Assembly: GCA_002813895.1 (NCBI GenBank)
Contig: CP024912.1
Span: 1,612,001-1,676,000, forward strand
DNA: 64,000 bases
Source: Cyanobacterium sp. HL-69
GTDB lineage: Bacteria; Cyanobacteriota; Cyanobacteriia; Cyanobacteriales; Cyanobacteriaceae
Reading direction: 5' to 3'
The notes beneath the pieces were generated by a model that worked only from the letters and a program-made list of their open reading frames with translations, made no database searches and was not told the DNA's origin. Numbering within the stretch: the stretch's first letter is position 1; each line of letters begins with the position of its first letter. Below, piece by piece: positions 47,126 to 54,891 of this stretch. The translations under genes and the position numbers were made by a program.

Positions 47126-50100
47126 ATGTCTCGCATTCTCATTAACCAATACCGCAAAGAATTGGAAAATAGAAAACGTTATGGAGGCAGTACCAATGAA
47201 GGCTCCATTCGTTATGCTTTCGCCACTTTATTAAATGGTTATTGTCGTCCGAGGGATTTTATTCTGGTAGAAGAATTAACCATTGCATCTCGTCTGCAAA
47301 CAAAAATTCGCCTAGATGGCATCGTCAAAGACGCACTCAGACTTGATTGGGGATACTGGGAAGCCAAGGACGAAAAAGATAGCCTTGATGCAGAAATTGA
47401 AGCGAAATTCAAAAAAGGTTATCCCACGGACAATATTTTGTTTGAGGATACCAAAAACGCCATCCTAATCCAAAACGATAACGAATCCATGCGGATTCCT
47501 ATGGATGATGACGATGCTTTGGATGAGTTAATTAATAAATTTTTAGACTATGAAAGGGCAGAAGTAAAAGATTTTCGCAGTGCGATCGCCACTTTTAGCC
47601 AAGATTTACCCACCATAATCGATACTCTTAGGAATTTGATCGATGCTCAAGATCCCCCTATCATATCCCCCTCTCCTACGGGAGAAGGTTTAGATGTGAG
47701 GGCAAAAAATCAAAAATTCATAGAAGCGAGAAATAAATTTCTCAAAGTCTGTCAAGAGTCCATCAACCCTGACATCTCCATTGATGACATTCGAGAGATG
47801 ATTATTCAACACATTTTGACAGAAGATATATTCACCAATATTTTTAGTGATGCTCAATTTCACCAAGAAAATAACATCGCTAAACAACTGAATGAAGTTA
47901 TCAAAACTTTCTTTACAGGCAGTGTTAAAAGAAATACATTTAAAACGATTCAAAGTTATTATAACGCCATTATTCGCACCGCCTCAAGCATCGTTAATCA
48001 CCAAGAAAAACAAAAGTTTTTAAAAGTAGTTTATGAGAATTTTTATAAAGCCTATAATCCTAAAGAAGCTGATAGATTAGGAATTGTTTATACCCCCAAT
48101 GAAATCGTTAAATTCATGGTACAAAGTACCGATTATTTATTAGAAAAACACTTTAACAAAACCCTAGGGGATAAAGGAGTAGAAATATTAGATCCCTGTA
48201 CTGGTACGGGTACATTTATCACAGAAATATTAGATTATTTATTAACTAGAGATGTTGAACATAAATATCAGCATGAGATTCATTGTAATGAGATGTCAAT
48301 TTTGCCCTATTACATTGCGAATCTGAATATTGAATATACCCATCAGCAAAAAATGGGGGAATATTTAGAGTTTCAGAATATCTGTTTAATGGATACTTTG
48401 GATAATAGTAATTTTGCAGGGAAACAATTTGATTTGTTTGCCATGAATCAAGAAAATACGGGCAGAATTAAGCGACAAAATGAAACGGATATTTCAGTAA
48501 TTATTGGCAATCCTCCTTATAATGCCAAACAGGAAAATTTTAATGATAATAATGCGAATCGTAAGTATGAAACTATCGATAAAAGAATTAAAAATACTTA
48601 CATAAAGGAAGGTACAGCCCAAAATCAAATCGTTGTTTATGATATGTACACTCGTTTTATTCGCTGGGCTACGGATAGATTAGCGGATGAGGGGATTGTT
48701 GCTTTTATCTCTAATTCTTCTTTTATTGATGCTAGGGCATTCGATGGTTTAAGAAAGTGTTTGGAGGATGAATTTGATTATATTTATATCATTGATTTAG
48801 GAGGAAATGTTAGAGCAATTTCTGGTAAAGATGGCATTTTTATTTCTGAGAAACATACCATTTTCGGTACTGCTGCTATGACTGGTATTGCAATTTATTT
48901 TTTAATTAAAGATACAAGTGCGGTTAGTAAAAGATTATATTATAGTCATCCTTTTCACATTCATGAATTGAGAGAGAATAAGTTAAATTATCTTAATACA
49001 AATCCTTTTAAGGATATTCCTTTTGAAAGTATAAAACCTGATAAAAAACATAATTGGATAAATCAAACGGATAATGATTTTGATGATTTAATTGCTTTAA
49101 TTGATAAGGATGTGAAGGCAGGTAAAATTAAAACGGTTAGAAATGAAACAACAGGAAAGTTAGAAAATCAAGTTTGTGATGAGGCAATTTTTCAACTGTT
49201 TTCTAGGGGTGTTGCAACCCAAAGAGATGAATGGGTTTATGATATTAATAAAAATAATTTAGAAGCAAAAGTTAAATTTTTAATTAAGACTTATCAGGCA
49301 ACTTTAAAAGATAGTAATTATCAAGATAAAAATAAAATAAAATGGGATGCTGACTTAACTAGCTATTTAAAAAGAGGAATAAAAAAAGACTTTAATAGTA
49401 AACAAATTATTAAAAGTAATTATCGTCCTTTTTATACTCAATATTTTTATTTTGATAAGCATTTTAACGGTAGGACTTATCAATGGTTTAATATTTATAA
49501 TACAGACAATTTAGATAACAAATATATTTCTATACTCACATTAGGGGCTACAAAATCTTTTCATTGCTTAGTAAGTAATAAATTAATTGATTTACATTTA
49601 ACGGGTGATAGTCAATGTTTATCATTATATAGATACGAAGAAGGAGAGAGGATAGAAAATATAACCGATTGGGCTTTGGATTTGTTCAGGGAATATTATC
49701 AACCCTCACCCCCCCAGCCCCCCTCTCCCAAAGGCGAGGGGGGAGAAACTTCCCCATCTTCATCTTCATTCCCCTCTCCTGCGGGGGAAAGTTTAGAGGT
49801 GAGGGCAGATTCTCCTGCGGGAGAAAGTTTAGATGTGAAGGCAAATTCTCTTACGAAAGAAGATTTATCGGAAATAGTTGGTGCAAAGCGTGAAATTCCA
49901 CGAGAGTTATTAGAAAAAGCAAGGCAGTTACGGGCTAAACAAACCCCAACGGAAGTTATTTTGTGGGAATGTTTGCGGGGAAATCGGTTATTTAATTTCA
50001 AATTTCGCCGTCAGCATAATATAGGTTCATTTATTGTGGACTTTTATTGTCATTCAGCAAAATTAGTAATAGAAGTTGATGGTAAAATTCATGAAAAGTC

Positions 50101-50965
50101 AGAACAAAAAGACAAGGATAAAAATAGAGATGAATGGTTAAAAAGTCAAGGCTTAAAAGTATTAAGAATTACTAACGAAATGGTAATCAATAACTTAGAA
50201 GAAACTCTAAATATAATCACTCAAAACTTATTCCCCTCTCCTGCGGGAGAGGGGTTAGGGGTGAGGGTAAATTCTCCTGTGGGAGAAAGTTTAGACGTGA
50301 GGGAAGATTCTCCTGTGGGAGAGGAGTTAGGGGTGAGGGCAGATTCCCCTACGGGAGAAGGCTTAGACGTGAGGGCAAATTCTCCTGTGGGAGAAAGGGC
50401 GCTGGATAGGCAACAACGAATTATTAATAAAGAAGACATTTTTAATTATGTTTATGGAGTTTTACATAACCCCGAATATCGTCAAAAATATGAACTAAAT
50501 TTAAAGAGAGAATTTCCAAGAATTCCATTATATGAAGACTTTTGGCAGTGGGCGATTTGGGGTAAGAAACTGATGGATTTACACTTAAACTATGAAACAA
50601 TCAAACCCTATGAATTAAGAAGGATTGATTTACCCTCACCCCCCCAACCCCCCTCTCCCAAAGGCGAAGGGGGAGTAAAAGTAAAATTGAAAGCGGATAA
50701 AGTCAAACATAAAATTACTCTTGATGAGATTACCACTTTAGAAAATATTCCTCCTGTGGCATGGGAATATAAATTGGGCAATCGTAGCGCCTTGGAGTGG
50801 ATTTTAGATCAATACAAGGAGAAAAAACCGAGGGATAAAACCGTCGCTGAAAAGTTTAACAATTATCGTTTTGCTGACTACAAGGAGGAGGTAGTTGATT
50901 TGTTGATGAGGGTAACTACGGTAAGTATAGAAACGATGAAAATCATTGATGAAATGAATCTGTAA
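47126..50965 (+). CDS. Single-chain type ISP-like restriction-modification enzyme with inserted DUF559 domain and repeats
   Basis: 1,279 residues. An N-terminal PD-(D/E)xK nuclease has D64, E79 and K81 (RLDG ... YWEAKD). The methyltransferase domain has SAM motif DPCTGTGTF near residue 356 and the catalytic motif NPPY near 462 (N6-adenine type). A C-terminal specificity part ends in AWEYKLGNRSALEWILDQYKEKKPRD and FADYKEEVVDLLMRVTTVSIETM. It thus both methylates and cuts DNA as one chain. Three stretches look foreign to the family: a repeat-coded PSPTGEGLDVRA near residue 183; residues about 860-1060, holding two repeat blocks around a DUF559 domain; and PSPPQPPSPKGEGG near 1170. The frame stays open throughout. 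Without them length would be about 1,065, near normal. Whether it is still active is unknown. Confidence 0.9.
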   Translation: MSRILINQYRKELENRKRYGGSTNEGSIRYAFATLLNGYCRPRDFILVEELTIASRLQTKIRLDGIVKDALRLDWGYWEAKDEKDSLDAEIEAKFKKGYPTDNILFEDTKNAILIQNDNESMRIPMDDDDALDELINKFLDYERAEVKDFRSAIATFSQDLPTIIDTLRNLIDAQDPPIISPSPTGEGLDVRAKNQKFIEARNKFLKVCQESINPDISIDDIREMIIQHILTEDIFTNIFSDAQFHQENNIAKQLNEVIKTFFTGSVKRNTFKTIQSYYNAIIRTASSIVNHQEKQKFLKVVYENFYKAYNPKEADRLGIVYTPNEIVKFMVQSTDYLLEKHFNKTLGDKGVEILDPCTGTGTFITEILDYLLTRDVEHKYQHEIHCNEMSILPYYIANLNIEYTHQQKMGEYLEFQNICLMDTLDNSNFAGKQFDLFAMNQENTGRIKRQNETDISVIIGNPPYNAKQENFNDNNANRKYETIDKRIKNTYIKEGTAQNQIVVYDMYTRFIRWATDRLADEGIVAFISNSSFIDARAFDGLRKCLEDEFDYIYIIDLGGNVRAISGKDGIFISEKHTIFGTAAMTGIAIYFLIKDTSAVSKRLYYSHPFHIHELRENKLNYLNTNPFKDIPFESIKPDKKHNWINQTDNDFDDLIALIDKDVKAGKIKTVRNETTGKLENQVCDEAIFQLFSRGVATQRDEWVYDINKNNLEAKVKFLIKTYQATLKDSNYQDKNKIKWDADLTSYLKRGIKKDFNSKQIIKSNYRPFYTQYFYFDKHFNGRTYQWFNIYNTDNLDNKYISILTLGATKSFHCLVSNKLIDLHLTGDSQCLSLYRYEEGERIENITDWALDLFREYYQPSPPQPPSPKGEGGETSPSSSSFPSPAGESLEVRADSPAGESLDVKANSLTKEDLSEIVGAKREIPRELLEKARQLRAKQTPTEVILWECLRGNRLFNFKFRRQHNIGSFIVDFYCHSAKLVIEVDGKIHEKSEQKDKDKNRDEWLKSQGLKVLRITNEMVINNLEETLNIITQNLFPSPAGEGLGVRVNSPVGESLDVREDSPVGEELGVRADSPTGEGLDVRANSPVGERALDRQQRIINKEDIFNYVYGVLHNPEYRQKYELNLKREFPRIPLYEDFWQWAIWGKKLMDLHLNYETIKPYELRRIDLPSPPQPPSPKGEGGVKVKLKADKVKHKITLDEITTLENIPPVAWEYKLGNRSALEWILDQYKEKKPRDKTVAEKFNNYRFADYKEEVVDLLMRVTTVSIETMKIIDEMNL
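47672..47707 (+). repeat. Single 36-nt palindromic repeat unit inside the nuclease-methylase linker
   Basis: TCTCCTACGGGAGA hairpin followed by AGGTTTAGATGTGAGGGC. Same unit and same reading phase (Ser-Pro-Thr-Gly-Glu ...) as the arrays at 49775 and 50237. Confidence 0.85.
49703..49745 (+). repeat. 43-nt direct repeat, copy 1
   Basis: CCCTCACCCCCCCAGCCCCC followed by CTCTCCCAAAGGCGAGGGGGGAG. It codes PSPPQPPSPKGEGG. Copy 2 lies at 50633-50675, 930 nt downstream, with about two differences. Confidence 0.88.
49775..49882 (+). repeat. 36-nt palindromic repeat array, three units (5' of DUF559)
   Basis: Units start at 49775, 49811 and 49847, exactly 36 nt apart, each opening with a TCTCCTGCGGGAGA-type hairpin. 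Translated as 12-residue steps (SPAGESLEVRAD, SPAGESLDVKAN, then a degenerate SLTKEDLSEIVG). Confidence 0.88.
49885..50232 (+). other. DUF559 nuclease-like domain embedded in the restriction gene
   Basis: Residues about 921-1035 of the host protein. The core REIPRELLEKARQLRAKQTP, then EVILWECLRGNRLFNFKFRR, QHNIGSFIVDFYCHSAKLVI, EVDGKIHE and LKVLRITNEMVINNLEETL are those of DUF559 (PF04480), a PD-(D/E)xK or Vsr-like fold normally encoded as a free-standing protein. It sits exactly between the three-unit and five-unit repeat arrays. Function of DUF559 proteins is not established; catalysis is inferred from the EVDG motif. Confidence 0.85.
50237..50410 (+). repeat. 36-nt palindromic repeat array, five units (3' of DUF559)
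   Basis: Units start at 50237, 50273, 50309, 50345 and 50381. The first contains the full palindrome CCCCTCTCCTGCGGGAGAGGGG. Translated as SPAGEGLGVRVN, SPVGESLDVRED, SPVGEELGVRAD, SPTGEGLDVRAN, SPVGERALDRQQ. Confidence 0.9.
50633..50675 (+). repeat. 43-nt direct repeat, copy 2
   Basis: Second copy of the 49703-49745 repeat, in the same reading phase, coding PSPPQPPSPKGEGG again. Confidence 0.88.
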
Positions 50966-50983
50966 ATTTTAACAAGGGGCTTA

Positions 50984-51123
50984 TACCAAATCCGATTTGT
51001 AAAATTTACTATCATCCACCTTGCCACAGTTGACAATAAACAATTATTATCTTTTTTCTGTTGCCTGTTCCCCGTTCCCTGTTCCCCACCCTAATTAGTA
51101 TATTATTGGAACAGGATTTAGTA
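50984..51123. mobile_element. MITE-like element nested in a CAAGGGG palindrome
   Basis: Ends TACCAAATCC and GGATTTAGTA (one mismatch) flanked by TTA on each side. The left flank reads CAAGGGGCTTA and the right flank TTAAACCCCTTGCC. Removing the element with one TTA rejoins a CAAGGGG...CCCCTTGCC palindrome. Internally there is a heptad run on the opposite strand (51064-51090). Confidence 0.6.
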
Positions 51124-51146
51124 TTAAACCCCTTGCCTGAAACTAG

Positions 51147-51168
51147 AAAACCCTCCAAAAAGGAGGGC
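51147..51168 (-). terminator. RuBisCO operon terminator
   Basis: Minus strand: CCCTCC/GGAGGG stem with a TTTTT loop followed by TTTTC, 28 bases beyond the rbcS stop. Confidence 0.85.
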
Positions 51169-51195
51169 TTAACACTGAGTTTATGAACTATAAAC

Positions 51196-51531
51196 CTAGA
51201 AACGAGTGGTGTTAGGTTTGTGAACGATGAAACTCATGGTTTGACACTGTTTGAGGTTGTCGAAACCGATAACTCTGATGTAGGAGTCAGAATACTGACC
51301 TTTACATTCACGAACTTCGTTTAATACTTCTTGGGGAGAAACAGCATTGAATAAAGGTAGTTTCCAAAGAGTCCAGTGGTGGTCGTTGGGTAAAGGATCT
51401 TTTTCAAATTCGATGGCGGGAATAAATCCTTGATCGAGTAAGTATTGAACTTGTTTAACGATTTGTTGATCGGTTAGGGGGGGTAAGTAAGAGAGAGTTT
51501 CGTAACGACGCTCTTTTGGTAAAGTTTGCAT
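51196..51531 (-). CDS. rbcS: RuBisCO small subunit
   Basis: 111 residues, normal for cyanobacterial form [22 protein letters not shown] and [22 protein letters not shown] are the family N-terminus; [21 protein letters not shown] and [22 protein letters not shown] follow. Eight copies cap the L8 core of the holoenzyme in carboxysomes. It starts two bases after the rbcX stop, so it is the last gene of the rbcL-rbcX-rbcS operon, and a terminator follows. Confidence 0.98.
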   Translation of the reverse strand: MQTLPKERRYETLSYLPPLTDQQIVKQVQYLLDQGFIPAIEFEKDPLPNDHHWTLWKLPLFNAVSPQEVLNEVRECKGQYSDSYIRVIGFDNLKQCQTMSFIVHKPNTTRF

Positions 51532-51533
51532 TT

Positions 51534-51938
51534 TTATTGTTCCTTGTTTTCTGATTGATTTGATTCGGTATCTATTTGTGTTTCATCCAACGATGAAGAC
51601 TGAGTTTGAGTCAAACGTTCTAAGAGATAGCGACGATGTTCTATGTTAGATTGCTCTATGTTTGTCTTGACCATTTCTGGTAAAAACTCCACCGTTTGTT
51701 CCGCAATTTCTTTTCTTACTGTCAAGATTCGTAAAACTAATTCTTTATTTTCTTTCACCAAAGCCCTAAGGTAATTTTCACTATCCTGAATGGGGTGATG
51801 ATGGGAAAATTCCCTTAACCAAATTGCCAAAGCTGGATTTGTTTCGGTCAGTTGTTCAATGATTAGCTTTACGGCTTGATAGGTAAGATAGCCTTGCAAA
51901 ACTTTTGCTGTCTCTTTTACCGCTTGTTTGTAACACAT
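51534..51938 (-). CDS. rbcX: RuBisCO assembly chaperone RbcX
   Basis: 134 residues. It clamps the C-terminal tail of newly folded RbcL during L8 core assembly. Family segments are [62 protein letters not shown], and [16 protein letters not shown]; the all-helical pattern fits. The acidic Ser/Gln-rich tail ([20 protein letters not shown]) is longer than in many homologues. It lies between rbcL and rbcS, the usual cyanobacterial place. Confidence 0.95.
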   Translation of the reverse strand: MCYKQAVKETAKVLQGYLTYQAVKLIIEQLTETNPALAIWLREFSHHHPIQDSENYLRALVKENKELVLRILTVRKEIAEQTVEFLPEMVKTNIEQSNIEHRRYLLERLTQTQSSSLDETQIDTESNQSENKEQ

Positions 51939-52101
51939 AAATTTTAGTGGGCGATCGCCCCTTGGGTGAATCAGAAGATCGGTAATAAATTTCGTTTGTT
52001 ATATCAATTACTTAATTATTCCTATTATGCTCAGAATTATTGTTCATTGATTACTGTTTCCATTTATTTTCCGTAAATCCTGAATCCCCAGCAACTAAAA
52101 T

Positions 52102-53508
52102 TTAGAGGGTGTCAACGGTGTCAAACTCGAACTTGATCTCTTTCCAAAGTTCACAAGCCGCAGCAAGTTCAGGACTCCAACGACAAGCTTCACGGATTAC
52201 GTCATTACCTTCACGGGCAAGAGAACGACCCTCGTTACGAGCTTGTACACAGGCTTCTAAAGCTACACGGTTAGCGGTTGCACCAGGTGCGTTACCCCAA
52301 GGGTGTCCTAGAGTACCACCACCGAACTGTAAACAAGAGTCGTCACCGAAGATTTCTACAAGTGCGGGCATATGCCATACGTGGATACCACCAGAAGCCA
52401 CAGGCATTACACCAGGTAAGGAAGCGTAGTCTTGGGTAAAGAATACACCACGAGAACGATCTTCTTCTACGTAGTCTTCACGCATTAAGTCAACGAAACC
52501 TAGGGTTACAGCGCGATCGCCCTCTAGTTTACCTACAACAGTACCAGAGTGTAAGTGGTCACCACCAGATAGACGGAGACACTTAGCTAAAACACGGAAG
52601 TGAATACCATGGTTTTTCTGACGGTCAACTACTGCGTGCATAGCGCGGTGAATGTGTAGTAAGATTCCGTTATCACGACACCATTTAGCAAGGGTGGTGT
52701 TAGCAGTGAAACCACCAGTGAAGAAATCGTGCATGATGATAGGAGTACCGATTTCTTTAGCGAATTCAGCACGTTTCATCATTTCCTCGCAAGTACCAGC
52801 GGTAACGTTGAGGTAGTGACCTTTCATTTCATTGGTTTCAGCTTGAGCTTTTACGATCGCCTCTTGAACGAATAAGAAACGATCTCTCCAACGCATGAAG
52901 GGCTGAGAGTTGATGTTTTCGTCATCTTTGGTGAAGTCTAAACCACCACGGAGACATTCATAAACTGCACGACCATAGTTTTTAGCAGATAAACCTAATT
53001 TAGGCTTAATGGTACAACCCAATAAAGGACGACCATATTTATTTAACAAGTCACGCTCTACGGTGATACCGTGGGGAGGTCCTTGGTAAGTTTTGATTAA
53101 AGCAACGGGGAAACGGATGTCTTCTAAACGTAAAGCACGAAGAGCTTTGAATCCGAATACGTTACCGACTAAGGAGGTTAATACGTTAGTGATAGAACCT
53201 TCTTCAAATAGATCTAAAGGATAAGCAACAAATACGAAATATTGGTTATCTTCACCAGGTACAGGCTCAACGTTGTAACAACGACCTTTATAACGATCCA
53301 AGTCGGTTAGACCATCAGTCCATACGGTGGTCCAAGTACCAGTAGAAGATTCAGCCGCTACCGCCGCCGCACATTCTTCGGGGGGAACTCCTGGTTGGGG
53401 AGTCATTCTAAAACAGGCTAATAAATCGGTATCTTTAGGGGTGTAATCAGGGGTGTAGTAGGTTAAACGATAATCCTGAACACCAGCTTTAAATCCAGCT
53501 TGTGCCAT
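52102..53508 (-). CDS. rbcL: RuBisCO large subunit (form IB)
   Basis: 468 residues. The start is taken at ATG 53508 ([20 protein letters not shown]): GGAGG at 53518-53522 is nine bases upstream of it, while the ATG at 53517 directly abuts GGAGG and has no spacer. The enzyme fixes CO2 onto ribulose 1,5-bisphosphate. The carbamylated-Lys motif [17 protein letters not shown], the active-site [37 protein letters not shown] and [15 protein letters not shown] are intact. Codon use is highly biased. First gene of the rbc operon. Confidence 0.99.
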   Translation of the reverse strand: MAQAGFKAGVQDYRLTYYTPDYTPKDTDLLACFRMTPQPGVPPEECAAAVAAESSTGTWTTVWTDGLTDLDRYKGRCYNVEPVPGEDNQYFVFVAYPLDLFEEGSITNVLTSLVGNVFGFKALRALRLEDIRFPVALIKTYQGPPHGITVERDLLNKYGRPLLGCTIKPKLGLSAKNYGRAVYECLRGGLDFTKDDENINSQPFMRWRDRFLFVQEAIVKAQAETNEMKGHYLNVTAGTCEEMMKRAEFAKEIGTPIIMHDFFTGGFTANTTLAKWCRDNGILLHIHRAMHAVVDRQKNHGIHFRVLAKCLRLSGGDHLHSGTVVGKLEGDRAVTLGFVDLMREDYVEEDRSRGVFFTQDYASLPGVMPVASGGIHVWHMPALVEIFGDDSCLQFGGGTLGHPWGNAPGATANRVALEACVQARNEGRSLAREGNDVIREACRWSPELAAACELWKEIKFEFDTVDTL

Positions 53509-54015
53509 TAGTGGCATCCTCCAAATATATAAATTTTCTTTATAGCTTTATTGTTAACAACCTCTATAAATAGAAGTCAGTTGTTAGGCTTTTGCTTTTC
53601 GAGTTTCAATCTTATCATGAAGGGGGATCATCTTCTTTCAGAAAACATTTTTTTTTCCATTAATATTTATTCTGATTTTTATTAATTTAACTAATCTTAT
53701 TTTTTCCCTTGATCACTGTTTCATAGGCATTAATACTCTTTTTCCTACAATTCCTTGATTCTAAAACATTATTTTCTACATATTTCTTTACACTTTTTCC
53801 TAAATTCATTTACCTGTTATTGTAATGATTAGATTTACTTATAGTAGGTGAAGCTCAAAATTACATTTTCTGGTCAAGACAGGGAATGGGGAACAGGGAA
53901 CGGGCAATGGTTAGACTATTTTTCATAATTTATTATGCCAGAGGGGATTTGCCCATGAATATGACACCGAATTTGGGTGAGTTAAACTGGAATAGTAGCA
54001 CTCAAGGCTAAAATT
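53509..54015. other. About 500-base rbcL promoter region, no gene seen
   Basis: Holds the rbcL promoter and leader, the Shine-Dalgarno GGAGG (53518-53522, minus strand) and a GGGAACA heptad repeat at 53884-53907. Divergent from the Fe-S/MBL gene. No further gene was recognised. Confidence 0.6.
53884..53907 (+). repeat. GGGAACA heptad tandem repeat
   Basis: GGGAATG, GGGAACA, GGGAACG heptads, related to those inside the MITE-like elements but without the TACCAAATCC ends here. Confidence 0.75.
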
Positions 54016-54891
54016 ATGGCATCTTTAACAGAAAAACGAGAGGAAAATATTTCGGGTAATTTTTATGTAGATAGCAGTTGCATTGATTGTGATACTTGTC
54101 GTTGGATGGCGCAATCAACTTTTTCGAGGGTGGGAAAACAGTCGGCCGTATCCCATCAACCTTCTAATTTGGAGGAAGAAATAAAAGCCCTACAAGCGTT
54201 GTTGTCTTGCCCTACAAATTCCATTGGTACGATACAACCTCCTGAAAACATTAATCAGGTACAGAATACCTTTCCTATTTTGGTAGATGAAAATGTCTAT
54301 CATTGTGGTTATCATTCCCCCAAATCTTTTGCCGCAGCTTCCTATTTTATCCAACGGGAGGAGGGTAATATTTTGGTTGATTCCCCTCGCTTTAATGCTC
54401 CTTTGGTGAAAACACTAGAGGAGATGGGGGGAGTAAGATATATGTATCTTACTCATAAAGATGATATTGCTGATCATCAGAAGTTTCATGAACATTTTAA
54501 GTGCGATCGCATCTTACACCGTGACGAAATCAGCGATAAAACCAAGAATATTGAAATTCCCCTTGACATAAACGAACCACTACAGTTTGCGGAGGATATT
54601 ATCATTATTCCTGTACCCGGGCATACCAAAGGACATACCGTCATGTTATACAAAAACAAATTTTTCTTTACAGGGGATCATCTAGCGTGGTCAGATAAAC
54701 TAAATACACTGATAGCCTTTAAAAATCATTGCTGGTATTCTTGGGAAAAATTGGTAAAATCCACCGAAAAACTAACTGAATATTCCTTTTCTTGGGTATT
54801 ACCCGGCCATGGTAGAAGACACTATGGCTCACCTGCCGATATGAAAAACGAATTAAGAAGTTGTATCCGTTGGATGCAAACCACCTTGTAA
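54016..54891 (+). CDS. Metallo-beta-lactamase-fold protein with N-terminal ferredoxin-like Cys motif
   Basis: 291 residues. Residues about 18-75 carry CIDCDTCRWM and a later C, resembling a partial 4Fe-4S ferredoxin. The MBL-fold domain (about 90-285) has LVDSPRF, LTHKDDIADHQKFHEHF, IIIPVPGHTKGHTVMLYKNKFFFTGDHL and SWVLPGHGRRHYG. The usual HxHxDH is replaced by HKDDIADH, a form I associate with this cyanobacterial/plant subfamily, so metal binding may differ from classic hydrolases. Substrate is unknown. It is divergent from rbcL, and its last 39 bases overlap the convergent MscS gene. Confidence 0.87.
   Translation: MASLTEKREENISGNFYVDSSCIDCDTCRWMAQSTFSRVGKQSAVSHQPSNLEEEIKALQALLSCPTNSIGTIQPPENINQVQNTFPILVDENVYHCGYHSPKSFAAASYFIQREEGNILVDSPRFNAPLVKTLEEMGGVRYMYLTHKDDIADHQKFHEHFKCDRILHRDEISDKTKNIEIPLDINEPLQFAEDIIIIPVPGHTKGHTVMLYKNKFFFTGDHLAWSDKLNTLIAFKNHCWYSWEKLVKSTEKLTEYSFSWVLPGHGRRHYGSPADMKNELRSCIRWMQTTL

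Noticed and set aside
49775-50410. Regular 36-nt repeats as a CRISPR array
   Set aside because: The units abut with no unique spacers, diverge from each other, lie inside an open reading frame and carry a protein domain between the two blocks; no cas gene is near.
49699-50439. Antisense open frames across the repeat arrays
   Set aside because: They are translations of the palindromic repeats on the other strand, without family resemblance or start signals.
53509-53517. rbcL start at ATG 53517
   Set aside because: The Shine-Dalgarno GGAGG touches this ATG with no spacer; the next ATG at 53508 has a nine-base spacer and the usual N-terminus.
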